Origin: Tritrichomonas foetus
Lineage: Eukaryota; Parabasalia; Tritrichomonadida; Tritrichomonadidae
Assembly: GCA_001839685.1 (NCBI GenBank)
Contig: MLAK01000509.1
Span: 66,636 to 130,635, forward strand
Reading direction: 5' to 3'
Length of the DNA: 64,000 nt
Shown here: one piece after another, positions 40,002 to 49,923 of the stretch
Position numbering within the stretch: the first letter of the stretch is position 1
Layout of the letters: each line of letters opens with the position of its first letter
The notes under the pieces: model-generated
Told to the model about the DNA's origin: nothing
Databases searched by the model: none
Seen by the model: the letters and a program-made list of their open reading frames with translations, nothing else
Made by a program: the position numbers and the translations under genes

Positions 40002-42851
40002 ATGGAATTTAATCTCGAGCAAGTATTTACAGCATTATTAAGAGGAACAAATGATCAAATTAGAGAAGCAAACGATATCATTTTAAGGGCAATGCAAAAT
40101 CCCCAATTTATTTTTCTATTATTATCAAATTTGACAGAACAACTCATGCAAACCAATCCGACGCTTTACACGCAATTACAACTCGCTGTTTTGACAAATA
40201 TTCGTGATAAATGGACAGCTGTTTTCAAGCCAGACGAGCCAATTTTTTGGACATCAGAGAATCAGCAATCTATCATTATGGCAATCCTAAATGCGCTTTT
40301 CACAATCCCTATAGAAAGAAGGTCACATTATATTGCAGCTATCGATTTCATTGTTCAAAAATGTTTTTCGGATTTATCAGTTATTCCAGAGGCGATGACC
40401 ATTTTAAAGCATCTTATTGAATTATATGTTCCACGTTCACAATCAGTTTTTGATTCAAATACGTTTTTACAAGTTGCCAGAGTTTGGTTTCGAGCAAGAC
40501 ATAAAAGATCAATTTACATAGAAAAAAAGAAGCTTAATGGGCAAATTGAACCAGTTGATAACGAATTATTAAATTATGTTTTAAATATTATACCAATGGC
40601 ACTTGGATCATTTACACAAAGTCGTGATGCATGTGTAATTTTGTGTAACTCAATCAAAATTATCAAATATTCAATAACTTATGTTAGTGATTTTTTAGCT
40701 AATCAGACTTTCCAACAACTTCTTACACAAATTTTACAAATTATCCCATTACCAACATCTGATGAGAATGATGACATCATTCAAGTAAAAATCATGATTT
40801 TTAAATTAATCGATTTCATGGATTCTTCATTCCTTTGTAAACACATGAAAGTGAAAACTGATATTAGAATATCTTTCGCAAATGTATATCGAGAACAAAT
40901 TGTTCCAAGTATTATTCAACTTACTATTCAAATGCTAAATCTCAATTCGAATTATGAATTAAAATTATTAACAATGAATGTGTTTTACCAATTCTTGTTC
41001 TATCAAGTTGCTAATACAGCCATATTCACTCCTGATTTTATAATGAATGTTCTTTTCAAATATGCAAGAGTTGAAGAAGATGATGTAACACAACCTTTAT
41101 TAAATCCTGATATGTATATTTCACAACATATGTCAAATGATTTAGCAGAAAAACCAACTTCACCAAGAACTTATTGTTCATTGATTATTGATGTTGCTGT
41201 CAATAAGCTCCATTTGCATGAACAACTGTATCAATTTTTAATCTCACCAGCTTCCGACATCTTTGATTTTGAAGCAAAGTTGTTCCTATTTAAGCAATAC
41301 ATTAAATCCGTTATGAAACTTGAGAAAAATGAAAGAAAGAAACTTACGAAGAAGGCTCAAAAACGACGTCCTCCAATTACACCTCATATTCGTCCAGAAG
41401 AATTCCAAGTCATTTTAAATAGTTTAAATGACCCTAAACCCCCATTTGCACAAGTTACAATTATTTTGTTTTTATCTTCTGTTTTGAAATATATAAATCC
41501 TCAACTTGGGTTCCAACTTGCTCAACAGATCATACTTACTTCTGATGAACCAATTATACGATATTGTGGTGCAAAACTTTTTAATAATTGTTCACCTGAT
41601 GATGACGATGAATTTCCTGCATTAGAAAATGTTACAAATTTGATCCATCGGGTTTTAGAAATTATTCCAATTTTCAAGAATCATATTCCATCAGATATGA
41701 TTTCCAAAATCTGCTCAACAAATACAGAGCATCTTACTAATTTTGGATGTGAATTAATAACAGTTTTATTCGACCAGGCCATAGTCATTTCTTCAACAGA
41801 TCAAACAACATGTGATACCATTTTTAACAATATTTTCAATATTATTGCGGCTTATAACGATGATGATCCAATGTTGGTCCCAATGCTTGATTTTTGTTGT
41901 TCTAAGACTGCTGCTTTGTTAGTTGAAAATCCCATGTTTGAATCAACTGAAAAGCTGTATGATCTTATCAGTTTAATTAATCAAAAACTTACACATAGTT
42001 ATCCATCTCAAATAACAATTCTTAATTTCTTCATGCAATTTTGGCAAAATGAAAATGATTTTATTTTATACGCCAAACAAGTATGTCAAATGATATATCC
42101 ACTTATTACTGGACAAGATAGAATCTTAACTAATGCTCCAGAACTTGTTCAAATGATTATTAGTTTAACAACAACAATTTTAGAAAAAGGAAGAGACCCA
42201 GATCTCAGTGATAATTATTCAATGGGATATGGATTATTCCTTGCATCTTGTTTGGTTCAAGTTTTTGGTGATATTAATGATGTATTTTTACAGGCCGCTA
42301 TGAGTGTAATTGCAGAAAGTATGAATGATGTTCAAAATGAAGGAATTAAACCAGATATATTTAATATTATTGCAGCAATGCATGTTACTGCTGCCTATTT
42401 TGTTGTCAATCCGCAAAAAATGATATCGGTATTGAATCCACCAATTTTAGAATTTTTGACTGGTCTTGTAAGAAAAAGAGATTTTACTACATATCGAGAA
42501 TTAGTTATTGGTTTTATTAATCTCTTGAACTTCACTAAAATGGGATATCAACAAGCTTACTTAACTACAGCCAAATTATTGCCAACACTTGTAGAATATA
42601 AAAGAATTGCAGATAGTGGAGTTGATGAAGTTGAAGAGGAAGAAGAAGAAGCGGAAGAAGATGAAAATGATGAAAATGAAGGCGATGATGATGACGACGA
42701 TGATGAGAAAGACGAATTAATTACACCATTTGCTGTTCCATTTGATACATTTGATGTCATTACTTTATTTAAAGAAGTAAGTGATCAAACAGGATTATTT
42801 GCTTCTTTACCTCCTGAGCTTCAACAAAAGATCATGTCGATCTTGAATTGA
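40002..42851 (+). CDS. Importin-7/8-type karyopherin-beta
   Basis: 949 residues from the ATG at 40002; the frame opens at TTG 39966. The N-terminus (FTALLRGTNDQIREANDIIL, then LAVLTNIRDKW) is an importin-beta N-terminal repeat with the Ran-binding-type Lys/Arg-Trp pair. The rest is HEAT repeats. An acidic stretch of about 28 Glu/Asp residues at about 883-911 is in the same place as in importin-7/8 and yeast Sxm1/Nmd5. It would import cargo such as ribosomal proteins or histones; that is inferred from the family. This is the second karyopherin-like gene in the window, not similar enough to the first to be a duplicate. Confidence 0.78.
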   Translation: MEFNLEQVFTALLRGTNDQIREANDIILRAMQNPQFIFLLLSNLTEQLMQTNPTLYTQLQLAVLTNIRDKWTAVFKPDEPIFWTSENQQSIIMAILNALFTIPIERRSHYIAAIDFIVQKCFSDLSVIPEAMTILKHLIELYVPRSQSVFDSNTFLQVARVWFRARHKRSIYIEKKKLNGQIEPVDNELLNYVLNIIPMALGSFTQSRDACVILCNSIKIIKYSITYVSDFLANQTFQQLLTQILQIIPLPTSDENDDIIQVKIMIFKLIDFMDSSFLCKHMKVKTDIRISFANVYREQIVPSIIQLTIQMLNLNSNYELKLLTMNVFYQFLFYQVANTAIFTPDFIMNVLFKYARVEEDDVTQPLLNPDMYISQHMSNDLAEKPTSPRTYCSLIIDVAVNKLHLHEQLYQFLISPASDIFDFEAKLFLFKQYIKSVMKLEKNERKKLTKKAQKRRPPITPHIRPEEFQVILNSLNDPKPPFAQVTIILFLSSVLKYINPQLGFQLAQQIILTSDEPIIRYCGAKLFNNCSPDDDDEFPALENVTNLIHRVLEIIPIFKNHIPSDMISKICSTNTEHLTNFGCELITVLFDQAIVISSTDQTTCDTIFNNIFNIIAAYNDDDPMLVPMLDFCCSKTAALLVENPMFESTEKLYDLISLINQKLTHSYPSQITILNFFMQFWQNENDFILYAKQVCQMIYPLITGQDRILTNAPELVQMIISLTTTILEKGRDPDLSDNYSMGYGLFLASCLVQVFGDINDVFLQAAMSVIAESMNDVQNEGIKPDIFNIIAAMHVTAAYFVVNPQKMISVLNPPILEFLTGLVRKRDFTTYRELVIGFINLLNFTKMGYQQAYLTTAKLLPTLVEYKRIADSGVDEVEEEEEEAEEDENDENEGDDDDDDDEKDELITPFAVPFDTFDVITLFKEVSDQTGLFASLPPELQQKIMSILN

Positions 42852-43096
42852 TAGAAAATGTTTTTCATTTATATATATATATATATTTATTAAACTATTT
42901 CCTCGAAATATCTCTATATTTGTATATATAGTTTTTATAATCATGATATCTCTGAACAGGGATATATTTCTCATGTATATGAAGTAAGAGAACTTTGAAT
43001 AATAATAATATTAATAATAAGGATAAAATGCGTAAACAGGATTGATATTGAATAAGTGTTTTCTTTAGTAAGAGCGATATATTATGTTAGTGTAAT

Positions 43097-43375
43097 TTAT
43101 TTGAGTCCATGAGCATCTTGGCAAACGGCCAATGGGAAACAGATTTTGGAAACTAAGCAATCTGTGCAATCATTATCGGTTGACTCGCCAGCTTTGTTAT
43201 GCATGTGCTTCCTAATCCAATATTCGTCAGTAATGTTGCAAACATGGCATAATGTGCATGATTCGTTACGAATGCCAGCATGATTTTGTGCTTGAAGGCA
43301 GCATCCACAGAATATACCATAAATGCAAACGCCGCAATCACTGAAGCAACCAAGAAGTCCACCACCGTATGACAT
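43097..43375 (-). CDS. PLAC8 (Cys-rich) family membrane protein
   Basis: 92 residues. The PLAC8 pattern is complete: LLGCFSDCGVCIYGIFCGCCLQAQN (family CxD-x3-C-x4-CPC), a middle with C-x-x-C, then DNDCTDCLVSKICFPLAVCQDAHGL, matching the C-terminal FC-x-x-CA-x-x-Q-x-x-E-L motif. Members are plasma-membrane proteins affecting metal resistance, calcium flux or organ size. The ATG follows a TCATTTT initiator at 43379-43385. Confidence 0.88.
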   Translation of the reverse strand: MSYGGGLLGCFSDCGVCIYGIFCGCCLQAQNHAGIRNESCTLCHVCNITDEYWIRKHMHNKAGESTDNDCTDCLVSKICFPLAVCQDAHGLK

Positions 43376-43378
43376 TTT

Positions 43379-43385
43379 AAAATGA
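43379..43385 (-). promoter_or_regulatory. Initiator-like element of the PLAC8 gene
   Basis: Coding-strand TCATTTT, a few bases before the ATG; fits the trichomonad initiator. Confidence 0.45.
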
Positions 43386-45046
43386 AGTGATATGTTTTTT
43401 TGAGAAAGTCTATCAAAAACGAATCTATTCTGTGAAAAGGTTATTAATTCATAATTCAGAAAGAAAAAATTGTGTATATGATCATCTAATGTATATATAA
43501 TCTTTTATGAATAGATCACTCGGAGAACGAAACGGAAAATATTGTCTATCATTTTTCTCACCAAAGTTTACAGGATGCAAGCTCACAAAATTTTGTTATG
43601 CCCATTTTTTGAGAACTTCCCATGGTAGCATGGATTCATTTTAGAATCAAATATTTATTTTATCATTAGAATTTATCTTTTTCTGGCTTTATCGTTAGAA
43701 TTTTTTCGCATTTGATTTTCTGGTTAACATTGTGCTCTTAGTTTAATGACATAACATAGATCTTAATAAGATTAAAAAACATTTATTTTACGAAATATTT
43801 GTTCTCAAGTGAAACTGAGTTATGTTAATTTATGAAATAAAAGCAAATAGAATATTTCGACCTTTTTATTCGAAAGTTTCAAAGTTACACAAAATTTGTG
43901 ATAGACTCTGTTATCCTTACAGAAAAATGATGATATTTTCACCATTCTATGTGAAATACATCGTCTTCTTTTCAAAAATATCATTTCACATAGCTTTTTT
44001 TCGATTTGATACATAATTACGATCATGTGTTCGACAATTTTATTTTTTCTAAAAGCATTTCCTTGATTTCTAGTGAAGTAAAACACTCTATTGTCATTGA
44101 TGAATCAGAATTGTAAAGCAAAAAATGTTGCTATTTTCATTACAGAATGAAATGATCTTCAGAGTATAGTATAGAAGAGTATATTCAATTTCTATTTCTA
44201 AAAAAATTGTTTATTTATTATAGAAAAGATTACTCCAGTCTAAAATCTCAAGATAAAACTATCTTATTATATTGTCATGATATTTTCATCTGTAATACGC
44301 TCAGTAATATCATTCATACGATGCTTTACAGTGATTTATTGCCCATGAAAAACTAAAAGATTTAATTATTTGGAGTTTTAAATAGTGTTAACACTGAGAA
44401 AAATTAATAAGGCATAATACTTTATTTAGTCATCAAGAAAGCCATGAAATCAATTTCTTTTGACCTATCACCATAAAATTTGTAAATGAAAGAAATTGAA
44501 CGATGTTTCTTTTAGAGTTTTGTCGGAAATCCAATCAAATATTCTAAGAATCAAATAAAGGGAGAATACATTTATTTTTTTGGGTTTTCCTTTACCATTG
44601 ATTTAAAAGGCCACTCCTGTGACACCAAAGTTGAAACAAGGTGATATGAATCACACCTTTTAATTCTTCTAAGTGATGTCAATTCAGGAAAGTTTTGTTG
44701 AATACATTCTCATTTCCCCAGAGCGTTTTTCTAATGCTTTCAATTGCATTTGGCGAAATAATCTGTTTATATAAATTATTATGAAGATTTGCTCATCATT
44801 TATCTTTTTTCTCATTATTGAAGCTATAAGAGTAGAAATTGAACATATTCTGACCTAAAGCGATAATAACTAAAGAAATTCATAGTCGATATCAATCTTC
44901 ATGGAATGATTGAAATGAAGAAAGAGGAAAAGAAATAATCATGCATTTTTATATGGAAAAAGCATAGAATGGAAAAAAAAAAAATGAAGGAATATAACAA
45001 TAAATTAAGAAAGTTCAAGAACTTTAGATATGATCAAAAATTTACT
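43386..45046. other. Long intergenic region, no convincing gene
   Basis: 1.66 kb, AT-rich. Two short overlapping frames at 43820-44086 lie on opposite strands and look like chance. A small inverted repeat, CTATGTGAAAT (43947-43957) with its complement at 43983-43993, is present. No RNA gene recognised. Confidence 0.4.
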
Positions 45047-45394
45047 TTATTTGATTCTGGCTTGCATCTGAGCTAATTTTGTTTCAGCGGCAGCAACAAT
45101 TTTTTGTGTGGCTTCAATTTTTGAATCGAGGCTCTTCAATTGATTGGCCATGTAGTCAAGACGCTGTTTGACGTTTTGTTTTGCTGCGTCTAATTCTTCT
45201 CTAACTAATGTTGGGCCGACCTGCTTCATTACAACGTCTGTATCGCTTAAAAATTCGAATTCATCGAGGACAATTTCGTTTTCGCGTTGTCCGATAAAAA
45301 TCTGAGTTCTTTGTTCGAGCAAAGATTGAAGGGTCTTATGTGATTCTTCGACTGCTTTTCCAGCTTCTTCAAGTGCGCGAATATCGAGAGTCAT
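45047..45394 (-). CDS. PFDN6: Prefoldin subunit 6 (beta-type)
   Basis: 115 residues, the normal size. Prefoldin carries unfolded actin and tubulin to the CCT chaperonin. Two coiled-coil helices flank a beta hairpin. The segment RENEIVLDEFEFLSDTDVVM, then KQVGPTLVREELDAAKQNV and KQRLDYM, matches PFDN6 (QLNENNIVKEEL, VYKLIGPVLVKQELDEA, KRLDYI). An AAACGGTC octamer at 45419-45426 lies 25 bp upstream of the ATG. Confidence 0.9.
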   Translation of the reverse strand: MTLDIRALEEAGKAVEESHKTLQSLLEQRTQIFIGQRENEIVLDEFEFLSDTDVVMKQVGPTLVREELDAAKQNVKQRLDYMANQLKSLDSKIEATQKIVAAAETKLAQMQARIK

Positions 45395-45730
45395 TTGAAA
45401 AGTGGACAGTAAATGATTAAACGGTCGTTAAATGGTTTGATTCTTTTCTGAAGTGAAGGATGAACTTTTTGATAGTAAATTCAAAAAGTTATTATCGTCG
45501 TGTTTTCATGAAAGGAAAAAAGCAAAGTATTTCGCCCCTTCTAAAAGATATTTAAAGTTTTGCTTTGACAACAATACATTACATGAGTATGATTAAGCAT
45601 TTGATACATTGTAAAGTGTATATATTAAATAGATATTATATTTTGAGATGAGATTTTCAAAATGCTCACAATTTATCGTTAATTAATAAACAGACACTTT
45701 TTATAAAATTAAACGTCTCGTAATTTTTAA
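45395..45730. other. Divergent promoter region between prefoldin 6 and FOR20-like genes
   Basis: Contains the AAACGGTC octamer near the prefoldin start and an A-rich lead to the FOR20-like ATG. Nothing else recognised. Confidence 0.45.
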
Positions 45731-46111
45731 ATGACAAAAGCCAGAAAAGGAATCAGTGAACGCGCTGTTGAAAGACTTGAAGAAAAAGGATATTTAATGA
45801 GCATCAGAGCTGAAATGAAGGCAGAGGTTATGAAATGTCTTGTCGAAATGGAAGAACAAGGTGAAATTCCACCACATTTACGTATTAAACGTTATACACC
45901 AACAGACGACGGTGATTATCAAGCGCTTGCCTTTATTGCAGAATTTTTGAGATTCCACGGTTTAGAAAATTCATTAACATGTTTGAAAGCAGAAGTAAAT
46001 GGTGATATTCCACCAATGCGTAATGGTGATCGTCAGAGTGAACTTGCTGCCGCCATTGCAGCAAAGGGACAAGAATCCGATGAATCAGATAATCCTTTAT
46101 TCCGTCATTAA
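45731..46111 (+). CDS. FOR20/CEP20-like LisH-domain protein
   Basis: 126 residues. FOR20 proteins are needed for basal-body docking and ciliary assembly. The N-terminal helix ERLEEKGYLMSIRAEMKAEV matches the family TOF motif (LEKKGVLGHLKARIRAEV), and LAFIAEFLRFHGLENSLTCLKAE is a LisH motif (family LIREYLEFNKYKYTASVLIAE). It is shorter than animal FOR20 (about 174), ending in a Ser/Glu tail. Dimerisation through the LisH motif is expected. Confidence 0.8.
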   Translation: MTKARKGISERAVERLEEKGYLMSIRAEMKAEVMKCLVEMEEQGEIPPHLRIKRYTPTDDGDYQALAFIAEFLRFHGLENSLTCLKAEVNGDIPPMRNGDRQSELAAAIAAKGQESDESDNPLFRH

Positions 46112-46484
46112 ATTCCATTTTCATAATTTATTTACAGTTTGATTAAACGCAATAACTTCAATAGTATTTACATTTTTCTTTTTCAAAAAATACCTATTCT
46201 CAATCGATAATTATTTAACTCTCCTTGATTCGGATTTTATACATCATTTCGTTTGCTACACTATGTATTCACCAATATGCTTAATTTATTTTTTAATTAA
46301 AAAAAAATGAAAAGAAAAATATGAATTAATAAATATGTGAAAATGTGAGTTTTAAAATCAAAACTTGCAATAGGGTGGTAAAACACTTTGAAATTTTCAA
46401 GCGAATAAATCGAATTCATCACTTAATGGTTTCCTTTTAACGCAAATTGTAAATGTTATTTATAAAATGAAAAGAACCATTATT
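46112..46484. other. Convergent intergenic spacer
   Basis: 3' flanks of the FOR20-like gene and the ankyrin array. Nothing gene-like. Confidence 0.4.
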
Positions 46485-48180
46485 TCAAAATAAAATTGAG
46501 TTTTCTAAAGTTTTGTCGATATTTGGTTGCATTAACAAAAAATTCACGATTTCATCGTTTCTCTGAAGCCTGGCTTCACGAATTGGAGCCACCTTAATTT
46601 TATTAATTAATTCCATTTTAATCTTAGGAGAAAAACTATTAATACAAAGCATTAACATGATCAAGTGAATTGATATTGATTTTAGGGTGTTTCACTAAAA
46701 GTTTAACGATCTCAAATCGATCCAGATGACAGGCGTAATGAAGCGGTGTTTTTTCAAAAATATGATTGTATTCCACTTATTGATTCAAAGAAACCATGAA
46801 TATCAAATGAAAATTAAATTTTTGAAATTCACATCAATACCTGGGTGACTTAATAGCAAATCAGCAATTTGTAAGTGATTATAATAGCATGCTATATGAA
46901 GTGGTGTCTCATGAACAATGATTTTAAATCCAATTTATCGATAAAAAAGTCACCATGAAAGAAAAAAATCACATTTTTATTGCTGGTATTGATATCTATA
47001 TTCTTTTTTTTTCAATAAAAGATTAACAATTGCATAATAACCATGTGTGCATGCTCTAAAAAGAGGAGCATGTTGAATATGAATTTAAATTCCTTTTATA
47101 TATCAAGAATAATTATAAATTAATCAAGGAAATTTCATCCCTAATATTGATGTCTATGTCTTTTTGCTTCAATAAAAAGTCAACAACATCCAAATTATCA
47201 TGTTCGCATGCTAAATGAAGTGGAGCTTGTTGAATATAAATTTAAATTCCTTTTATATATCAAGAATAATTATAAATTAATCAAGGAAATTTCATCCCTA
47301 ATATTGATGTCTATGTCTTTTTGCTTCAATAAAAAGTCAACAACATCCAAATGACCATATTTACATGCTAAATGAAGTGGAGTTCTTTGAATATTATTCT
47401 AAATTCCAATTATTGGAAGAAAAAAAAAACGATTAATTAGAAAAATAATATCATTTTGAGAATTTATATCAATAGTTGTTTGTTTCAATAACAAATCAGC
47501 AACCATAAAATGACCGTATGAACAAGCCTTATGAAGTGCTGTTGATTGAATAAAAAGCTAAATGCCATTTATAAACAGAAAATAATCATGAACCACGAAA
47601 TCAAATTAGACTTTTGAAATATATGTCAATCTTTGGATGTTTCAATAATACTTTCACAAACTCTAAAAAGCCATATGAGCAAACATATAGAAATGGTGTT
47701 AGGGGAAAAATACATTAAATTCCCTATATTAAATGATAAAATTATCCATAAAGGCATAAAATCAACGATGTATAGCTATAATCAAAAGATTGATGTACAA
47801 GAAAAAGTTTAATAATTTCCCGATTTCCAACCTCGCATGCACTCATAAATGGTGTAACTTAAGCAAAGTTCAAAATTCTATTTGTATTATTTCAAAAAAC
47901 GATGAAGTTGTCAAATAACTTTATCAGGTTTATTGATATCAATATTGGGATGTTCGAATAAGTTTTGAACAATTTTATAATGTCCATAGTGGCATGCCTC
48001 CAATAATGGTGTTCGATTGATTTTAATCACAAATTCCAAATGAAAATTAGATATAACAATGAATAGTATTAAAAATACGGGTTTGAATATTTACATCGAT
48101 TTTTGGATGTTTTAATAAAAGTTTTACAATTTCATAATGTCCTTCTCTACATGCTTTATAAAGTGGTGCCTCTTGAATAA
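46485..48180 (-). repeat. Eleven ankyrin modules separated by non-coding-looking spacers
   Basis: Continues the DUF3447 reading frame to a TGA at 46485. TP-type repeat starts fall near 48160, 48010, 47855, 47695, 47530, 47377, 47222, 47063, 46902, 46742 and 46576, so the period is about 150-165 bp. Each module has about 78 bp of ankyrin (such as TPLHLACKYGHLDVVDFLLK) and a 76-80 bp linker where 21 bp is normal. Ten of eleven repeat bodies are open; the one near 47063 has a one-base shift beside a nine-base A run. The linkers hold stops and lengths not divisible by three. The final repeat ends cleanly at APIREARLQRNDEIVNFLL. I read the array as the 3' part of one gene whose linkers contain introns; a pseudogene is the alternative. 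Confidence 0.7.
47071..47384. repeat. Near-exact tandem duplication of one ankyrin module
   Basis: Two 157-bp copies, 47071-47227 and 47228-47384. More than 100 consecutive bases are identical, including the spacer and half the repeat; differences cluster in the first helix. It shows recent module-by-module growth. Confidence 0.85.
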
Positions 48181-49545
48181 GTTGATAATGACTTTTCTTC
48201 TACCATATTGATAATTGATATCGATATCTGAATGAAAAATATATTGATAAAAAACAAAAAATGATAGGTGTGGCTGACTAACAATGGAATGTAACAAAAT
48301 TTCGTATATTGGTTGATTTTCAGGGACAACATTACCTTCATTTTCAATAGCTAGTTTTTTATCTTCATTTTTGGTTCCTTTTTTATTAATTGTATCATTG
48401 TTTGCGTCTTGGTTAATCAAGCATTCATAACAGAATTCAAAATCCGCTCCATTGGATTTTCTCATTTGCATATTAATTGTTGAAATGGCGAATTGATTAA
48501 TTCCAATTAAATTTCGTAGATACTCGGTGATTTCTTTATGATAATAATCAAACGATTTATAATAATGTCTTTCGTTAAATGCAAATTTTGATTCTTCTTC
48601 CAAAATATGAATTATTTCATAATTACCTCCAATTATACTATATTGAAGTGAATTTTCCTGGTATTCTGCATTATGTAACCAAAGATAGTGAAATATATTA
48701 ATAGATCCAAATGCCATTGAATATTCAAGGAAACTCACTCTTTTGCGGAAATTTAATTGATATTTTCCTTGTTTATTATCATTCACGTCTCTATTATTTT
48801 CTAAATATGATGAATAAATATAATCATCAATTATCACTGGATCTTTTTCAGAAAAAGTTTTTATAAATGAATCCATATCATCTTCTCTGATAATTCGAGC
48901 TATTTTTTCATTAGAATGTATCTCTTTCCGTACCTCCAAAAGGTTTTCAATATCAACTTCATCAGGAAATTGTCCTTCCATATCTTTTTTCTCATTGGAT
49001 TGAGAAATCAAATTACTTATTACTCGCCCATCATCTCGAAAGAGCTCAATAAAATATTGATATTTCGATGGCACATATTTTCTGATTTCTGGAGCGAAGA
49101 ATAGAAAAAGATCATCTCTATCATAAAGATATATATATTGAATAATTGATGATAAGTCAATGACACCTTCTTCAAAAAGGAAAAGAAGAAAATGCTTATT
49201 GGCCTGGAATATAAAAAAGAGTGTAGATTGTTCAAAAGATTGTTTCAAACTATGTTTAATTATTAATCGCTTAATAATACTTAGAAATATTGTTAGATGG
49301 TTTTTATGATTTTTAGCACAACAGAAAGCACTAAAAATGTGAATTAATAAACGAAGGAAGCCTTCATAAACAGAAAAGTTTTCAGAGATCGAAATCTCGT
49401 CAAAAAAATGAAAAAGTTGTGCAATATTGCTATGTTGATTTTCATCACAAACAAAAATGGAGATTAGCATTCTTTGTAAATCTCGTAATATTCCAATATC
49501 TCTTTTGAGAATGTCAAATGCATCGATTTCAGTTGCTTCTTCCAT
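48124..49545 (-). CDS. DUF3447/ankyrin protein, N-terminal part
   Basis: 473 open codons; the last 20 or so are a wrong-frame run into the array (46485-48180). The first 230 residues are the helical N-terminal part common in trichomonad ankyrin proteins. SFLEYSMAFGSINIFHYLWLHNAEY, then SLQYSIIGGNYEIIHILEEES, is the DUF3447 ankyrin-like pair. The frame fails after HSDIDINYQY; removing a 23-bp surplus (near 48172-48194, possibly starting GTAGAAG) would join it to the next ankyrin repeat, IQEAPLYKACREGHYEIVK. Twenty-three bp is within the size range known for the shortest T. vaginalis introns, but the surplus does not end in AG under the simplest join. Confidence 0.7.
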   Translation of the reverse strand: MEEATEIDAFDILKRDIGILRDLQRMLISIFVCDENQHSNIAQLFHFFDEISISENFSVYEGFLRLLIHIFSAFCCAKNHKNHLTIFLSIIKRLIIKHSLKQSFEQSTLFFIFQANKHFLLFLFEEGVIDLSSIIQYIYLYDRDDLFLFFAPEIRKYVPSKYQYFIELFRDDGRVISNLISQSNEKKDMEGQFPDEVDIENLLEVRKEIHSNEKIARIIREDDMDSFIKTFSEKDPVIIDDYIYSSYLENNRDVNDNKQGKYQLNFRKRVSFLEYSMAFGSINIFHYLWLHNAEYQENSLQYSIIGGNYEIIHILEEESKFAFNERHYYKSFDYYHKEITEYLRNLIGINQFAISTINMQMRKSNGADFEFCYECLINQDANNDTINKKGTKNEDKKLAIENEGNVVPENQPIYEILLHSIVSQPHLSFFVFYQYIFHSDIDINYQYGRRKVIINLFKRHHFIKHVEKDIMKL

Positions 49546-49923
49546 GGAAGTTTGCCCAAATTGAGAAAAATATTTTTCAACTTTTGTTAACCATATGTTA
49601 ATTCTTTAGTTAACCATATATTAAGGATATAAAACTGATTATATTTCACTGAATAAAGTTATTCCAGAGACAATACTCAGCATATTATTTATGAAATAAT
49701 AGTTTAATCGATATATATAAATATTTTTTTATTTTCGGGAATTAGTAGTAGATAAATTTTGTGATAGCAATATGATCTCAAATACAATAAAATCGAATTA
49801 ATTTTCAGAATTACACACATATCTACTATCTTATTTTGTTGAAACAAATTCATCGTTGAGTAGATTGGCTATTTTCTGCTATTATCCGGAAATAAAGTAT
49901 AGAAAAAATTGTATCATATCGAA
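49546..49923. other. Divergent promoter region
   Basis: Between the DUF3447 gene (-) and the TKL kinase gene (+); AT-rich, with the kinase initiator at its right end. Confidence 0.45.
49914..49920 (+). promoter_or_regulatory. Initiator-like element of the TKL kinase gene
   Basis: TCATATC three bases before the ATG at 49924; the same heptamer precedes the TM9 gene start. Confidence 0.5.

Noticed and set aside
42557..42760. Poly-Ser minus-strand frame
   Set aside because: Antisense of the acidic tract in the importin gene.
46485..48180. CRISPR-like array (regular 157-bp period)
   Set aside because: The repeated parts translate to ankyrin helices, the host is a eukaryote, and the unit is far too long for CRISPR.
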